Shown: positions 32,358 to 43,217, counted from the stretch's first letter. The stretch: DNA of 64,000 nucleotides from Rouxiella chamberiensis (GCF_026967475.1 NZ_CP114058.1:2852001-2916000); one strand, 5' to 3'. The notes: generated by a model not told the origin, from the sequence alone. Program-made: numbers and translations.

Positions 32358-34001
32358 ATGAATTTCCCTCTTCTTCTGCAAACATCATACGTTATGCAAC
32401 CTTCATCAGACTTTGTTAGTGATGTATTGATTATTGGAAGTGGTGCCGCAGGCCTTTCATTAGCTTTACGCCTTGCAGACCACTGTAAAGTCACCGTTCT
32501 AAGCAAAGGACCTTTAAACGAAGGCTCGACGTTCTACGCCCAGGGCGGCATTGCTGCCGTTTTTGACGAGACGGACAGTATTGATTCGCACGTTGACGAC
32601 ACCCTGATAGCCGGTGCCGGTCTGTGTGACAGAGAGGCCGTCGAATTTATTGCCGGCAACGCCAGACACTGCGTGCAGTGGCTCATCGATCAGGGCGTGC
32701 TCTTTGATACCGAAACCGGCGACAGCGCTGAAGAACGCTATCATTTAACGCGAGAAGGCGGCCACAGTCATCGGCGCATTCTCCATACTGCTGATGCAAC
32801 AGGTAAAGAAGTAGAAACCACGCTGGTAGGGAAAGCAAGGTCCCACCCCAATATTAGCGTAAAAGAACGTTTTAATGCGGTCGATTTGATAACCTCCAGC
32901 AAACTCGGCTTGCCGGGCACACAGAGGGTTGTCGGCGCGTATGTCTGGAACCGCGATATCGAACAGGTTGAAACGCTGCGCGCCAAGGCCGTGGTTCTCG
33001 CGACCGGCGGGGCCGCCAAGGTGTATCAGTACACTACCAATCCCGATGTGGCATCGGGCGACGGCATCGCCATGGCCTGGCGTGCGGGGTGCCGCGTGGC
33101 CAACCTCGAGTTCAACCAGTTTCATCCGACCTGCCTGTTTCATCCGCAGGCGCGCAATTTCCTGCTGACAGAAGCCCTGCGCGGAGAAGGTGCCTACCTC
33201 AAACGCCCCGACGGCACGCGCTTTATGCCCGATTTCGACCCGCGAGGCGAGCTGGCCCCGCGCGACGTGGTTGCCCGCGCTATCGACCATGAAATGAAAC
33301 GCCTGGGCGCAGACTGCATGTATCTCGATATCAGCCATCGTCCGCCAGAATTTATCAGACAACACTTCCCGATGATTGATGAAAAACTGCGGTCTTTGGG
33401 CATCGATCTGACGCGCGAACCTATTCCGATTGTTCCGGCGGCGCACTACACCTGCGGGGGCGTGATGGTGGATCAACACGGCAGAACCGATCTCGACGGG
33501 TTGTATGCTATCGGAGAAGTCAGCTATACCGGCCTGCACGGCGCGAATCGTCTGGCTTCCAACTCGCTGCTGGAGTGTCTGGTTTATGGCTGGTCGGCCG
33601 CAGAAGATATCCTTACCCGCCTGCCGCTTACCAAAATGCCCAAGGCCCTGCCCGCCTGGGACGAGAGCAAAGTTGACGATTCTGATGAAAAAGTGGTGAT
33701 TCAGCATAACTGGCACGAACTGCGCCTGTTTATGTGGGACTACGTCGGCATTGTGCGCACCACCAAGCGGCTCGAACGTGCGCTGCGTCGTATCAATACG
33801 TTACAGATGGAAATCGACGAGTATTACGCCCATTTCCGCATTTCGAACAACCTGCTGGAACTCAGGAATCTGGTTCAGGTCGCCGAACTGATTGTCCGTA
33901 GCGCCATGGCAAGAAAGGAGAGCCGTGGGTTGCACTTTACCCTCGACTATCCTGACCTGCTCGACCAGGCAGCGCCGCAACCGACGATACTGCAACCCTG
34001 A
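32358..34001 (+). CDS. nadB: L-aspartate oxidase
   Basis: 547 residues from the ATG at 32358, which has AGG 5 bp upstream; the in-frame ATG at 32394 starts nearer the conserved region ([15 protein letters not shown]) but lacks a ribosome site, so the start is uncertain. The FAD motif [20 protein letters not shown], the [11 protein letters not shown] loop and the active-site HPTCLF and RGEGAYL regions are present. It oxidises aspartate to iminoaspartate in NAD synthesis. It is tail-to-tail with trmN6, 12 bp apart. Confidence 0.96.
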   Translation: MNFPLLLQTSYVMQPSSDFVSDVLIIGSGAAGLSLALRLADHCKVTVLSKGPLNEGSTFYAQGGIAAVFDETDSIDSHVDDTLIAGAGLCDREAVEFIAGNARHCVQWLIDQGVLFDTETGDSAEERYHLTREGGHSHRRILHTADATGKEVETTLVGKARSHPNISVKERFNAVDLITSSKLGLPGTQRVVGAYVWNRDIEQVETLRAKAVVLATGGAAKVYQYTTNPDVASGDGIAMAWRAGCRVANLEFNQFHPTCLFHPQARNFLLTEALRGEGAYLKRPDGTRFMPDFDPRGELAPRDVVARAIDHEMKRLGADCMYLDISHRPPEFIRQHFPMIDEKLRSLGIDLTREPIPIVPAAHYTCGGVMVDQHGRTDLDGLYAIGEVSYTGLHGANRLASNSLLECLVYGWSAAEDILTRLPLTKMPKALPAWDESKVDDSDEKVVIQHNWHELRLFMWDYVGIVRTTKRLERALRRINTLQMEIDEYYAHFRISNNLLELRNLVQVAELIVRSAMARKESRGLHFTLDYPDLLDQAAPQPTILQP

Positions 34002-34013
34002 TTTCAGGAAAAA

Positions 34014-34760
34014 TCAGTAGTTCAGATAAAAATCAGCAATTAATCCCTTGAACTCCGCGCTGTAAACATTCAGTTTCTCGCGGAGATCCAGAGTTTGCCG
34101 AACGGCCTCACCGGGTTGACTTCCGAGCGCCAGTAACATGCGGTTTAGCGGCTTTTCAGGGCGATCGCGAATATCCAGCCGTGAATGCGTGTGCCAGCCC
34201 TGTTGCTGTGCCGTCTGTTCAAACGTCAATCCGATTTCATAAGGCAGCACGACGCAGAAAATCCCGTTTGTGCTCAGTAATCTTGCCGCGCACTCGAGCA
34301 ATGCCTGATGCGTGAGTGTTTCGGTATAGCGCGCCGCATTGCGGGCTTCGTCGCGACAGGCCACGGCCGATTCAAAATACGGAGGATTGCTGACAATAAG
34401 GTCATAGCGCCGAGTCGAGCGCTCGGCAAACTGGTTAATGTCTTCGGAAAAAACACTCAGCCTCGACGACCACGGCGACTCGGCGAAATTTTCCTGTGCC
34501 TGTTCTGCGGCCGAACTTTCCAGCTCGACGGCATCAACCCGTACCGATTCGGCGGAGCGCTGTGCCAGCATCAGCGCCACCAGCCCGGTTCCGGTACCGA
34601 TATCCAGAATATGCGTGACCTGCGCATTGATAGGCGACCATGCGCCGAGCAGCACGCCGTCTGTGCCGACCTTCATGGCGCAGCGGTCATGAGCCACGAA
34701 AAATTGTTTAAAAGTAAACCCGTTACGACGTAAAGGCTTGTTGGCACCCGCTTCTGTCAC
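34014..34760 (-). CDS. trmN6: tRNA1(Val) A37 N6-methyltransferase
   Basis: 248 residues (E. coli YfiC 245). SAM motif HILDIGTGTGLVALMLAQ and the N6-adenine methyltransferase motif NPPY (in DLIVSNPPYFE) are clear. It methylates A37 of tRNA-Val(UAC). The start is a GTG at 34760. The pairing nadB, trmN6, srmB is conserved across enterobacteria. Confidence 0.94.
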   Translation of the reverse strand: MTEAGANKPLRRNGFTFKQFFVAHDRCAMKVGTDGVLLGAWSPINAQVTHILDIGTGTGLVALMLAQRSAESVRVDAVELESSAAEQAQENFAESPWSSRLSVFSEDINQFAERSTRRYDLIVSNPPYFESAVACRDEARNAARYTETLTHQALLECAARLLSTNGIFCVVLPYEIGLTFEQTAQQQGWHTHSRLDIRDRPEKPLNRMLLALGSQPGEAVRQTLDLREKLNVYSAEFKGLIADFYLNY

Positions 34761-34920
34761 TACGCTTTCCTGTTATATTCACCCGAGATTAACGGTGTTA
34801 ATGGCATAATGGGTTAAGCATAAGACAAAGCCATTCGGAGTAAAAGCGACCCTTTGCGCTTAAATAGGTGAAGATCGCGGCCAACACGTCTATAATCGGC
34901 GCCCCAAGTAGAGGTAGACC

Positions 34921-36238
34921 ATGACTGTAACGAATTTTTCCGAACTCGAACTCGATGAACGCCTAATCGAAGCATTGACCGATAAAGGCTATAGCCGCCC
35001 CACTGCTATCCAGGCAGAGGCCATTCCGCCCGCGATGGACGGACGCGATGTGTTGGGTTCGGCGCCTACCGGCACCGGCAAGACCGCAGCATTTCTGTTG
35101 CCAGCGCTGCAACACCTGCTGGACTTTCCGCGTAAAAAGTCTGGTCCACCGCGTGTCTTGATCCTGACGCCAACCCGTGAGCTGGCGATGCAGGTTGCAG
35201 ACCAGGCTCGTGAACTGGCTGCACACACCGATTTAGACATCGCCACCATCACCGGCGGTGTTGCCTACATGAACCACGCTGAAGTCTTCAGCGAGAATCA
35301 GGATATCGTGGTCGCCACCACCGGACGTTTGCTTCAGTATATAAAAGAAGAAAACTTCGACTGTCGCGCCATCGAAACGCTGATTCTTGACGAAGCCGAC
35401 CGCATGCTGGACATGGGTTTCGCGCAGGATATCGAAACCATTTCCGCCGAAGCGCGCTGGCGCAAGCAGACGTTGCTGGTTCTCCGCGACCCTCGAAGGC
35501 GAAGCGATTCGCGAGTTTGCCGAACGCATTCTGACCGAACCCGTTGAAATTGAAGCCGATCCCTCACGTCGTGAGCGTAAGAAGATCCAGCAATGGTACT
35601 ACCGTGCCGACGACCTGAAACATAAAACCGCCTTGCTCTGCCACTTGCTGAAACAGGAAGACGTGACTAAATCCGTTATCTTTGTTCGCAAGCGCGAGCG
35701 TGTGCACGAGCTTGTCGGTCTGTTGCGCGAAGCCGGTATCAACTCCTGCTACCTTGAAGGCGAGATGGTTCAGGTCAAACGTACCGAAGCCGTCAAGCGT
35801 ATGGTCGAAGACCGCGTCAATGTGCTGGTTGCCACCGATATCGCCGCGCGTGGTCTGGATATCAACGACATCAGCCACGTGTTCAACTTCGACATTCCGC
35901 TGACTGCCGATACCTATCTGCACCGCATTGGTCGTACCGGCCGTGCAGGACGCAAGGGTACGGCCATCTCGCTGGTTGAAGCGCATGACCACCTGCTGCT
36001 GGGTAAAATCGAACGCTATCTGGATCAACCGCTTAAATCCCGCGTAATTGATGAGCTGCGTCCAAAGACCAAGGCACCGAGCGCGAAGTCTACGGGCAAG
36101 CCGTCGAAGAAAGTGCTGGCCAAGCGTAAAGAGAAGCAGAAAGAAGAGAGCGCCAAGTCTAAAGTGAAGGTGAAAGTTCGCCATCGCGACAGCAAAAACG
36201 TCGGTAAACGCCGCAAGCCGAACACTGAAACCAACTGA
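34921..36238 (+). pseudogene. srmB: DEAD-box RNA helicase SrmB, frame-broken
   Basis: Helps assemble the 50S subunit. The first part has the Q motif, Walker A (APTGTGKT), PTRELAMQ, TGGVAYM and DEADRM; the second has SATLEGEAIREF, FVRKRERVHEL, ATDIAARGLD and HRIGRTGRAGRKG, ending in a lysine-rich tail. The frame breaks near 35480: deleting one G in TTGCTGGTTCTCC restores KQTLLFSATLEGE and gives about 438 residues. All helicase motifs are present across the two frames, so an inserted base is probably an error. Confidence 0.92.
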
Positions 36239-36263
36239 TTTATCTTTGGTCACGGTGTTATCG

Positions 36264-36294
36264 AAACCCTGCCTCTTCGGCGGGGTTTTTTATT
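36264..36294 (+). terminator. Terminator of srmB
   Basis: AACCCTGCC pairs with GGCGGGGTT (one U-G pair) around a 5-nt loop, followed by a T-run. It lies 26 bp past the srmB stop. Confidence 0.8.
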
Positions 36295-36336
36295 TTCAGC
36301 CCCCTGCCCGTACCGCCCTGCCCAAAGGTGACAGGT

Positions 36337-36369
36337 AAAAAAATCCCAATCATCTGACAATGATCGGGA
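36337..36369 (-). terminator. Orphan minus-strand terminator in a gene-free gap
   Basis: In the minus-strand RNA UCCCGAUCAU pairs fully with AUGAUUGGGA (one G-U) around a 6-nt loop and is followed by seven U. On the plus strand the same pair is an A-C mismatch, so only the minus RNA folds well. No minus-strand gene precedes it: 36370-36653 holds no ORF. In E. coli grcA occupies this place on the minus strand, so this may be a relic of grcA or the end of a small RNA. Confidence 0.65.
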
Positions 36370-36653
36370 CGCGCAACATAAGCGCTAACACCAATGGAAT
36401 CTCTCTACGTTGGCGACATACTCAGCAAAGATAATTAAGTCATTGAGTTAACGCTATGATAAGCCTGTGAGTAATTTCTGATATTTCTCTGAGTAAAACC
36501 TGAGCATCAGAACTTGTCTGCCTGGAAATCGCGATAATGTCTGTCGAGCGGATTCATTTAAGACCGTGTTGCCGTATCTCTGCCACGCCTGAAAAGGTAA
36601 GCTACGCTCAGTAATGTTACGCCGTACTACTACCGCATATATGGAGAGCGCTT

Positions 36654-37334
36654 ATGGCAGCCCCGCTCACCTGGCACGATGTCATTGGCCAGGAAAAACA
36701 GCAGAGTTATTTTGTCGATACCTTGAAATTCGTCGCCGGCGAGCGCGCGGAAGGAAAAATCATTTATCCGCCCCAGGAGGACGTGTTCAACGCCTTCAGG
36801 TCGACAGAGTTTTCGCAGGTTAAAGTGGTGATTCTCGGGCAGGATCCCTATCACGGCCCCAATCAGGCGCACGGGTTGTCTTTTTCCGTGAAGCCGGGCG
36901 TGCCTGCACCGCCTTCGCTGGTCAACATCTATAAAGAGCTGGCGACCGATATTCCCGGTTTCGTGCGCCCGACTCACGGATATCTGCAAAGCTGGGCCGA
37001 TCAGGGCGTGTTGCTGCTCAACACCGTGTTGACGGTAGAAGCCGGCAAGGCGCACTCGCATGCCAAGTTAGGCTGGGAAACCTTTACCGACAAAGTGATT
37101 GAAACCTTGAATACCCATCGCGAAGGCGTCGTGTTCATGCTCTGGGGCTCTCACGCACAGAAAAAGGGCAGCATTATCGACCCGAAACGGCATCGTATTC
37201 TGAAAGCGCCACACCCTTCTCCGCTGTCTGCACATCGCGGTTTTCTGGGCTGCCAGCATTTCTCGACGGCCAATCAACTGCTCGAAGAGCAAGGCCTGAC
37301 GCCTATCGACTGGATGCCAAGACTGCCCGAGTAA
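36654..37334 (+). CDS. ung: Uracil-DNA glycosylase, family 1
   Basis: 226 residues. Removes uracil from DNA to start base-excision repair. The catalytic water-activating motif [18 protein letters not shown] is at about residues 62-79, [10 protein letters not shown] in the middle, and the DNA-intercalating [13 protein letters not shown] near 188-200. The ATG at 36654 has GGAG upstream. Confidence 0.98.
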   Translation: MAAPLTWHDVIGQEKQQSYFVDTLKFVAGERAEGKIIYPPQEDVFNAFRSTEFSQVKVVILGQDPYHGPNQAHGLSFSVKPGVPAPPSLVNIYKELATDIPGFVRPTHGYLQSWADQGVLLLNTVLTVEAGKAHSHAKLGWETFTDKVIETLNTHREGVVFMLWGSHAQKKGSIIDPKRHRILKAPHPSPLSAHRGFLGCQHFSTANQLLEEQGLTPIDWMPRLPE

Positions 37335-37370
37335 GCTTTATGATGAAAAGCCTCGCGGCATTCAGAAAGC

Positions 37371-37396
37371 AAAAAGGCACCCTATAGGTGCCTTTT
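37371..37396. terminator. Bidirectional terminator between ung and grpE
   Basis: GGCACC (37376-37381) and GGTGCC (37387-37392) form a stem flanked by AAAAA and TTTT, extending the pairing and serving both converging genes. Confidence 0.75.
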
Positions 37397-37417
37397 GTGT
37401 TCCCGTGAGGGAAAGAA

Positions 37418-38005
37418 TCATGCTTTGGCTTTTGAAACGGCCACCATGGCAGGGCGCAGCAGGCGACCATTCAGGGTATAACCTTTCTGCATCACCATGA
37501 TGACATGGTTGGGCGCCAGCTCTTCGGATTCCATCAGGGTCATCGCCTGGTGCAGTTCAGGGTTGAAAGGCACGTGAACATCGCCCACGACTTCCAGACC
37601 AAACTTGTTAACCGCGCTCAGCAGTGACTTCAGTGTCAAATCCACCCCTTCGATAATCGAGGTCAGTTCGGCATTGGATTTGTCGGCCAGATCCAGCGCG
37701 CGCTCCAGGTTGTCGATCACCGGCAGCAGTTCACCTGCGAATTTCTCGAGGGCAAATTTGTGCGCTTTCTCGATGTCCAGCTCGGTGCGGCGGCGAATGT
37801 TCTCGACTTCTGCCTTGGCACGCAGCAGGCTATCACGCTCACGCTGCTGAGCGTCTTTCAGCTGGGATTCCAGTTCGGCAATACGTGCATCGCGCGGATC
37901 GATGGCGTCAGCCGTCTCGGTTTCCGCTTCCACATGCAGCTCTTGTTCCTGATTCAATTCATCCGAGGCTTGCTCGTTAGGCGTCTTATGTTCTTTACTA
38001 CTCAT
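37418..38005 (-). CDS. grpE: Nucleotide exchange factor GrpE
   Basis: 195 residues. A disordered acidic N-terminus (residues 1-40) is followed by a long coiled coil (about 40-90, [20 protein letters not shown]) and the beta domain that contacts DnaK, ending [20 protein letters not shown]. It releases ADP from DnaK. A sigma-32 promoter lies 42 bp upstream. It is divergent from nadK, the usual enterobacterial arrangement. Confidence 0.97.
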   Translation of the reverse strand: MSSKEHKTPNEQASDELNQEQELHVEAETETADAIDPRDARIAELESQLKDAQQRERDSLLRAKAEVENIRRRTELDIEKAHKFALEKFAGELLPVIDNLERALDLADKSNAELTSIIEGVDLTLKSLLSAVNKFGLEVVGDVHVPFNPELHQAMTLMESEELAPNHVIMVMQKGYTLNGRLLRPAMVAVSKAKA

Positions 38006-38046
38006 GAATATCTCCGCGTTTTAGCTTTAATCTTGCTAGTTGGCTT

Positions 38047-38075
38047 ATTATGGGGATCAAAACTGGGGATTCAAG
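38047..38075 (-). promoter_or_regulatory. Heat-shock (sigma-32) promoter of grpE
   Basis: On the minus strand CTTGAA (38070-38075), 14 bp, then CCCCATAAT (38047-38055) matches the sigma-32 consensus CTTGAA-N13/15-CCCCATnT almost perfectly. Confidence 0.9.
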
Positions 38076-38142
38076 GCCTGTTATCTCATTTACAGGTCAT
38101 ACTCCAGGTGTCATACATGCGGTTTCGAGGATAACCAAAGCA

Positions 38143-39021
38143 ATGAATAAAAATTTTGAGTGTATCGGGATTGTTGGGCATCCCCGCCATCCTTCCGCTC
38201 TGGCTACCCATGAAATGCTTTATCACTGGCTGATTTCCAAAGGTCATCAGGTCATTGTCGATACTCAGGTCGCCGAAGAGCTGGGACTTGAGGGCGCACA
38301 GACCGGTTCACTGGCCGAAATCGGCAAGCTTGCCGACCTTGCCGTTGTCGTGGGCGGTGACGGCAATATGTTGGGCGCAGCGCGGGTACTGGCGCGTTAC
38401 GACATTAAAGTGATTGGCATTAACCGCGGTAATTTGGGATTCCTGACCGATTTGGATCCCGACAATGCATTGCAGCAACTGGATGACGTGTTAAACGGCG
38501 AATATATCAGCGAACAGCGGTTTTTACTGGAAGCACTGGTGCGCAGCGGTGAAAAGCAGTGTCGGGTGAGCACGGCCATCAACGAAGTGGTGCTGCATCC
38601 GGGCAAAGTGGCCCACATGATTGAATTTGAAGTCTATATCGATGAACGTTTCGCGTTTTCGCAGCGCTCCGACGGACTGATAATTTCGACGCCGACGGGG
38701 TCAACGGCCTATTCTCTTTCAGGCGGCGGCCCCATTCTGACCCCGACTCTGGACGCAATTGCGCTGGTGCCGATGTTCCCGCATACACTGTCGGCGCGAC
38801 CGCTCGTGATTAACAGCAGCAGCACCATTTGCCTGCGTTTTTCTCATGTCAGTACCGACCTCGAAATAAGCTGCGATAGCCAGATTGCGCTGCCTATTCA
38901 GCAGGGTGAAGAAGTGATTATCAGACGCAGCGAGTATTACCTGAACCTGATACACCCCAAAGACTACAGCTATTTCAACACGTTAAGCACAAAACTTGGC
39001 TGGTCCAAAAAATTATTCTGA
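38143..39021 (+). CDS. nadK: NAD kinase
   Basis: 292 residues from the ATG at 38143 ([20 protein letters not shown]), the E. coli length; an upstream in-frame ATG at 38050 lies in the grpE promoter and is rejected. It phosphorylates NAD to NADP. The catalytic [11 protein letters not shown] and the [21 protein letters not shown] motif are intact. It is followed by recN 99 bp downstream. Confidence 0.97.
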   Translation: MNKNFECIGIVGHPRHPSALATHEMLYHWLISKGHQVIVDTQVAEELGLEGAQTGSLAEIGKLADLAVVVGGDGNMLGAARVLARYDIKVIGINRGNLGFLTDLDPDNALQQLDDVLNGEYISEQRFLLEALVRSGEKQCRVSTAINEVVLHPGKVAHMIEFEVYIDERFAFSQRSDGLIISTPTGSTAYSLSGGGPILTPTLDAIALVPMFPHTLSARPLVINSSSTICLRFSHVSTDLEISCDSQIALPIQQGEEVIIRRSEYYLNLIHPKDYSYFNTLSTKLGWSKKLF

Positions 39022-39052
39022 TTTTTTCCTGAAATCAGGGAGTCAGGGGGTT

Positions 39053-39094
39053 TACTGTATATAAAACCAGTTTATACTGTATGAAATTACAGGT
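39053..39094 (+). promoter_or_regulatory. Two LexA (SOS) boxes at the recN promoter
   Basis: CTG-N10-CAG occurs twice: TACTGTATATAAAACCAGTT (39053-39072) and TACTGTATGAAATTACAGGT (39075-39094), with a -10-like TATACT (39073-39078) between them. This double arrangement is the known layout at E. coli recN and implies tight SOS control. Confidence 0.93.
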
Positions 39095-39120
39095 CTGTTG
39101 TTATGTACAGGAAGGTGATC

Positions 39121-40782
39121 ATGCTAGCGCAATTAACCATTAATAACTTTGCTATTGTTCGCGAGTTAGAAATTGATTTCCATGCGGGTATGACGGCAAT
39201 AACCGGCGAAACCGGTGCAGGTAAATCCATCGCCATTGATGCTCTGGGTCTCTGTTTAGGCAGCAGAGCCGATGGCAACGCTGTTCGTCTCGGCACCAAC
39301 CGCGCCGATGTCTGTGCACGTTTCACGCTTTCAGACACACCTTCCGCCAAACAATGGCTTATCGACAATCAGCTTGATGAAGGCCAGGACTGCATCCTGC
39401 GCCGTACCATCAGCACCGATGGCCGTTCACGCGGCTTCATCAACGGCACGCCGGTGCCACTGTCGCAGCTTCGCGAGCTTGGTCACCATCTAATTCAGAT
39501 TCATGGCCAGCACGCCCATCAGATGCTCGTCAAACCCGAACACCAGAAACACCTGCTTGATGCCTATGCAGCGCAGTCTTTCCTGCTTTCACAAATGCGG
39601 AGTGCCTATCAGAACTGGCACCACAGCTGCCGCATGCTGGCGCAATTCCAGCAGCAGGTCACCGAACGCGAATCCCGCCGCCAGTTATTGCAGTATCAAC
39701 TGAAAGAACTCAATGAGTTTGCGCCGCAGCAGGGTGAGTACGAACAAATCGACGAAGAGTATAAATTGCTCGCCAACAGCGGTCAGCTCCTGTCTCTGAG
39801 CCAAAGCGCGCTCTACTTGTTGAGTGACGGCGACGATCAAAACATCAGCAGTCTGCTGTACACCGCCAAAAACAAACTGACGGAACTGGCTGAACTCGAC
39901 GGTAAAATGAATGACCTTATTGTCATGCTCGATGACGCCTCGATTCAGATCAGCGAAGCCAGTGACGAACTGCGCCATTACAGCGAAAGACTCGAGATGG
40001 ACCCTAACCGTCTGTTTGAGCTCGAGCAGCGTTTGTCACGTCAGATGGCGCTTGCCCGCAAGCATCATGTTAGCGCAGAAGAGTTGCCTGAACTTCATCG
40101 TCAACTGCTCGAAGAGCAGAATGCGCTGGACCAGCAGGAAACCAATCAGGCAGAACTGAGTGAAGCGGTTACGCTGCATCATCAGCAGGCGCTCGAGATT
40201 GCCGGCGCCCTGCATCAGCAGCGTCAGCATTTTGCCGACGAGCTTACCGATTTGATTACCCAAAGCATGCAAACCCTCTCAATGCCTCACGGGAAATTCA
40301 AAATTCAGGTACAGTTTTCCCCTGATCATCTGAGTGCCGAAGGGGCAGACCGCATTGAATTCCAGGTCACCACCAACCCCGGTCAGCCGCTACAGGCACT
40401 GGCTAAAGTGGCATCCGGCGGCGAGCTTTCCCGTATTGCTCTTGCAATTCAGGTGATTACTGCACAGAAAATGGAAACGCCTGCACTTATTTTCGATGAA
40501 GTGGATGTCGGTATCAGTGGCCCAACGGCTGCCATTGTCGGTAAACTACTGCGTCAGTTAGGTGAATCCACGCAGGTTATGTGTGTAACTCACTTACCGC
40601 AGGTTGCGGGTTGTGGTCATCAGCACTACTTTGTCAGTAAAGAAACTGACGGCGAAGTGACTGAAACCCAGATGAGTCGGTTGGATAAAAAAGCACGTTT
40701 GCAGGAGTTGGCGCGTCTGTTGGGTGGAAGTGAAGTTACACGGAATACCCTTGCCAATGCAAAAGAGTTGTTAGCAGCGTAA
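39121..40782 (+). CDS. recN: DNA repair protein RecN
   Basis: 553 residues from the ATG at 39121 (GGAAGG upstream), the E. coli length. SMC-like ATPase of double-strand break repair: N-terminal Walker A GETGAGKS, central coiled coil (about 155-370), and C-terminal ABC signature [14 protein letters not shown] with Walker [10 protein letters not shown]. The last residues (ANAKELLAA) resemble an exposed ClpXP degron, as in E. coli where LAA-ending RecN is degraded. Controlled by two LexA boxes. Confidence 0.97.
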   Translation: MLAQLTINNFAIVRELEIDFHAGMTAITGETGAGKSIAIDALGLCLGSRADGNAVRLGTNRADVCARFTLSDTPSAKQWLIDNQLDEGQDCILRRTISTDGRSRGFINGTPVPLSQLRELGHHLIQIHGQHAHQMLVKPEHQKHLLDAYAAQSFLLSQMRSAYQNWHHSCRMLAQFQQQVTERESRRQLLQYQLKELNEFAPQQGEYEQIDEEYKLLANSGQLLSLSQSALYLLSDGDDQNISSLLYTAKNKLTELAELDGKMNDLIVMLDDASIQISEASDELRHYSERLEMDPNRLFELEQRLSRQMALARKHHVSAEELPELHRQLLEEQNALDQQETNQAELSEAVTLHHQQALEIAGALHQQRQHFADELTDLITQSMQTLSMPHGKFKIQVQFSPDHLSAEGADRIEFQVTTNPGQPLQALAKVASGGELSRIALAIQVITAQKMETPALIFDEVDVGISGPTAAIVGKLLRQLGESTQVMCVTHLPQVAGCGHQHYFVSKETDGEVTETQMSRLDKKARLQELARLLGGSEVTRNTLANAKELLAA

Positions 40783-40894
40783 AAACCTCAACTTTTTTAC
40801 ATTCCAGCGGTCATACTGGTGCCCTGCAAAGGTTTCAAACTGATGAAAGGTCTATTATCATCGGCATCTTATGCCCTAAAGGAATGTAAAGACT

Positions 40895-41233
40895 ATGCGC
40901 TGTAAAACGCTAACTGCCGTCGCTGGAGCACTTTTGATGCTGACTGCCGGTTGTTCCACCGTGGAAAAGATCGTTTACCGTCCTGATATCAATCAGGGGA
41001 ACTATCTGGCCGCGGCTGACGTACAAAAGATTCATACCGGGATGACCAAGCAGCAGGTTGCTTATATCCTGGGCACGCCAATGATGGATGACCCATTTGG
41101 CAACAACACCTGGTTCTACGTATTCCGTCAGCAGCCAAGTCATGAAGATGTTACTCAGCAGACATTGACCCTAAACTTCGACGAAGCAGGCGTGTTGACC
41201 AATATCAACAACAAGCCAAAGCTGAACGACTAA
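40895..41233 (+). CDS. bamE: Outer-membrane assembly lipoprotein BamE
   Basis: 112 residues (E. coli 113). A lipoprotein signal peptide ends in the lipobox LTAGC (cysteine about 20). The mature domain shows [32 protein letters not shown] and the final NKPKL. It is part of the BAM complex that inserts outer-membrane proteins. A bidirectional terminator separates it from rnfH. Confidence 0.96.
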   Translation: MRCKTLTAVAGALLMLTAGCSTVEKIVYRPDINQGNYLAAADVQKIHTGMTKQQVAYILGTPMMDDPFGNNTWFYVFRQQPSHEDVTQQTLTLNFDEAGVLTNINNKPKLND

Positions 41234-41291
41234 AAGCCCGATAATTTGGTGCTGACCTTATGTAATTCGTCAGCACACTACTTTCAGGGTA

Positions 41292-41324
41292 AAAAAATAA
41301 GGCGCTCATGGCGCCTTATTTTTT
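41292..41324. terminator. Bidirectional terminator between bamE and rnfH
   Basis: AAAAAATAAGGCGC (41292-41305) pairs with GCGCCTTATTTTTT (41311-41324) around a 5-nt loop, a perfect 14-bp stem with A/T runs. The rnfH stop codon lies inside the stem. Confidence 0.88.
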
Positions 41325-41600
41325 AGACTGTTCAGCTCGGATTCTTCGTAGCTCTTTCGGATCGGCAATCAGTGGCCGATAAATCTCTACCCTGTCGCCC
41401 TCGGCAACCACATCACTCAGCTTTACCGGTCGGCTATAAATCCCGACTTTGTTGACCTTCAAATCAATCTCACGACGCATCTCAAGCAATCCAGAAGCCC
41501 GAATTGCCTGTTCCACACTGCTGCCTTCTTCAAGACGCACGGTTTTCAGATATTGACGTTCAGGCAAGGCGTACACCACCTCAACGGAGACATCAGACAC
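41316..41600 (-). CDS. rnfH: RnfH family ubiquitin-like protein
   Basis: 94 residues from a GTG at 41600 ([19 protein letters not shown]), overlapping the end of ratA by 8 bp; the longer reading to 41684 is antisense-like and lies inside ratA. Conserved blocks [27 protein letters not shown] and [15 protein letters not shown] match E. coli RnfH. Beta-grasp fold; function uncertain, paired with ratA as a toxin-antitoxin-like gene pair in the literature. Confidence 0.92.
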   Translation of the reverse strand: MSDVSVEVVYALPERQYLKTVRLEEGSSVEQAIRASGLLEMRREIDLKVNKVGIYSRPVKLSDVVAEGDRVEIYRPLIADPKELRRIRAEQSKK

Positions 41601-42027
41601 TGTAAACCTCTTTGGCGCGTTTGGTAAAAGCCTGCACCATGCTTCCAGCCAACTCTTTGAAAATTTTACCAAAAGCCAGTTCAATCAGCATATTGGTGAA
41701 TTCAAAATCAAGGCTCAGTTCAACTTTGCAGGCATCCGGGCTCAACGGAGTAAACTGCCATCCGCCCATCAGCTTGCGGAAAGGGCCATCGACCAGTTGC
41801 ATATCGATGCTTTGATTGCTGGTTAACGTATTCTTTGTCGTAAAGGTTTTGCTGATCCCGGCTTTGGCAACGTCTACGGCCGCCGTCATCGTATTATCAG
41901 TTTTATCCAGTACGCGACTGCCGGTGCAGCCAGGAAGAAATTGCGGATAGGCATCCACATCGTTTACCAGCGTATACATTTGTTCCACGCTGAAGGGTAC
42001 GAGCGCAGAGCGGCTAATATGAGGCAT
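41593..42027 (-). CDS. ratA: RatA, ribosome-associated START-domain protein
   Basis: 144 residues of the COQ10/START family: [39 protein letters not shown], and the C-terminal helix [10 protein letters not shown]. In E. coli RatA inhibits 70S formation when overproduced. It overlaps rnfH by 8 bp and is divergent from smpB. Confidence 0.94.
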   Translation of the reverse strand: MPHISRSALVPFSVEQMYTLVNDVDAYPQFLPGCTGSRVLDKTDNTMTAAVDVAKAGISKTFTTKNTLTSNQSIDMQLVDGPFRKLMGGWQFTPLSPDACKVELSLDFEFTNMLIELAFGKIFKELAGSMVQAFTKRAKEVYSV

Positions 42028-42183
42028 ATCATTTTCCAGGTGTCATAAAACATACAGATCATACCATTTATCGGGCCACGGGCAAAAAAGTCAGGGCCGA
42101 TACCGCACAAGCTGTGAAAAACAGCACCGCTAAACCCTCAGGGGATTTCATTCGGCAATGCTTACAGTATAATAAGTATCACT

Positions 42184-42667
42184 ATGACAAAGAAAAAAGC
42201 ACATAAACCCGGTTCCGCAACGATTGCAATGAACAAACGCGCTCGCCATGAATATTTCATCGAAGATGAAATTGAAGCGGGTATTTCTTTGCAAGGTTGG
42301 GAAGTAAAATCACTGCGTGCTGGCAAAGCCAACATTGCCGATAGCTATGTAACCTTCAGAGACGGGGAAGCTTTCCTGTTTGGTGCGACCATCACACCGC
42401 TGACCGTTGCTTCAAGCCATGTTGTCTGCGAGCCAATGCGTACCCGTAAACTCCTCATGAACAGACGTGAGCTCGATAAGCTGTTTGGCAAGGTAAACCG
42501 CGATGGCTACACGGTAGTTGCTCTCTCTATGTACTGGAAGAACCGCCTGGACCAAAGTAAAAATTGGTCTGGCCAAAGGTAAGCAGGATCACGACAAACG
42601 TGATACCGCTAAAAATCGTGAGTGGGCTGTCGATAAAGCTCGCATTATGAAAAACGCCAAACGTTAA
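42184..42667 (+). pseudogene. smpB: SsrA-binding protein SmpB, frame-broken
   Basis: Partner of tmRNA in trans-translation. Residues 1-119 match E. coli SmpB ([23 protein letters not shown] type). Near 42544 one extra C (AACCGCCTGG instead of AACGCCTGG) shifts the frame to an early stop at 42582. Without it the protein continues [20 protein letters not shown] to the usual lysine/arginine-rich tail and stops at 42665-42667, 160 residues. A functional ssrA lies 49 bp downstream, so a sequencing error is likely. Confidence 0.93.
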
Positions 42668-42716
42668 GTCTCTGGCTTATCGGTATAAAGTTCTGATATA
42701 CTGTTTACAGTTCTTT

Positions 42717-43097
42717 GGGGCTGATTCTGGATTCGACGGGATTTGCGAAACCCAAGGTGCATGCCGAGGTGCGGAGGCCTCGTAAAAAACCGCAAAAAAA
42801 ATAATTGCAAACGACTCGCAATTCGAATCTGCTGCTTTAGCAGCTTAATCAGTCTAATACACTGAAGGTTCCCTCTCTCCCTAGCCTCCGCTCTTAGGAC
42901 CGGGATCAAGAGAGGTCAAACCCAAAAGAGCTCGCGTGGACATCCTGCCTGGGGTGAAAGCGTTAAAACCAATCAGGCTAGTTTGTTAGTGGCGTGTCCG
43001 TCCGCAGCTAACCGGTGAATGTGATGACTGGACTAAGCATGTAGTGCCAACGGCGTAGTAATTTCGGACGGGGGTTCAAATCCCCCCAGCTCCACCA
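42717..43097 (+). ncRNA. ssrA: Transfer-messenger RNA (tmRNA)
   Basis: 381 nt. The 5' end GGGGCTGATTCTGGATTCGA and the 3' tRNA-like end with T-loop GTTCAAAT and CCAGCTCCACCA pair as the acceptor stem. The resume codon GCA opens a tag frame reading ANDSQFESAALAA followed by TAA, three residues longer than the E. coli tag. The pseudoknot segment CCCTCTCTCCCTAGCCTCCG is conserved. It rescues stalled ribosomes with SmpB. Its 3' end is the integration site of the downstream island. Confidence 0.98.
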
Positions 43098-43179
43098 AAT
43101 AAGTTTTCGGCTATTACCAGATAAGGCCTTAAACGCAGAAGAAGCCCGCATCCCCAAAGGTTGCGGGCTTTTTTGTGTC
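43083..43179. repeat. attL: 97-bp direct repeat spanning the ssrA 3' end
   Basis: Identical over 97 bp to 50707-50803. It begins in the acceptor stem (CCCCCAGCTCCACCA) and includes the ssrA terminator. Confidence 0.95.
43142..43174 (+). terminator. ssrA terminator
   Basis: AAGCCCGCA pairs with TGCGGGCTT around an 11-nt loop and runs into T6. A second identical copy lies at 50766-50798 in attR. Confidence 0.85.
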
Positions 43180-43217
43180 TGTAGAAGTCCGAGAAGATCC
43201 GCCTGAAACCGGCGTCT

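Noticed and set aside
26334..36238. Programmed frameshifting in lepA or srmB
   Set aside because: No slippery heptamer or downstream pseudoknot is evident, and these genes are not known to use recoding; several unrelated genes in the window show similar breaks.
42664..42909. Minus-strand ORF opposite ssrA
   Set aside because: It lies inside the tmRNA gene.
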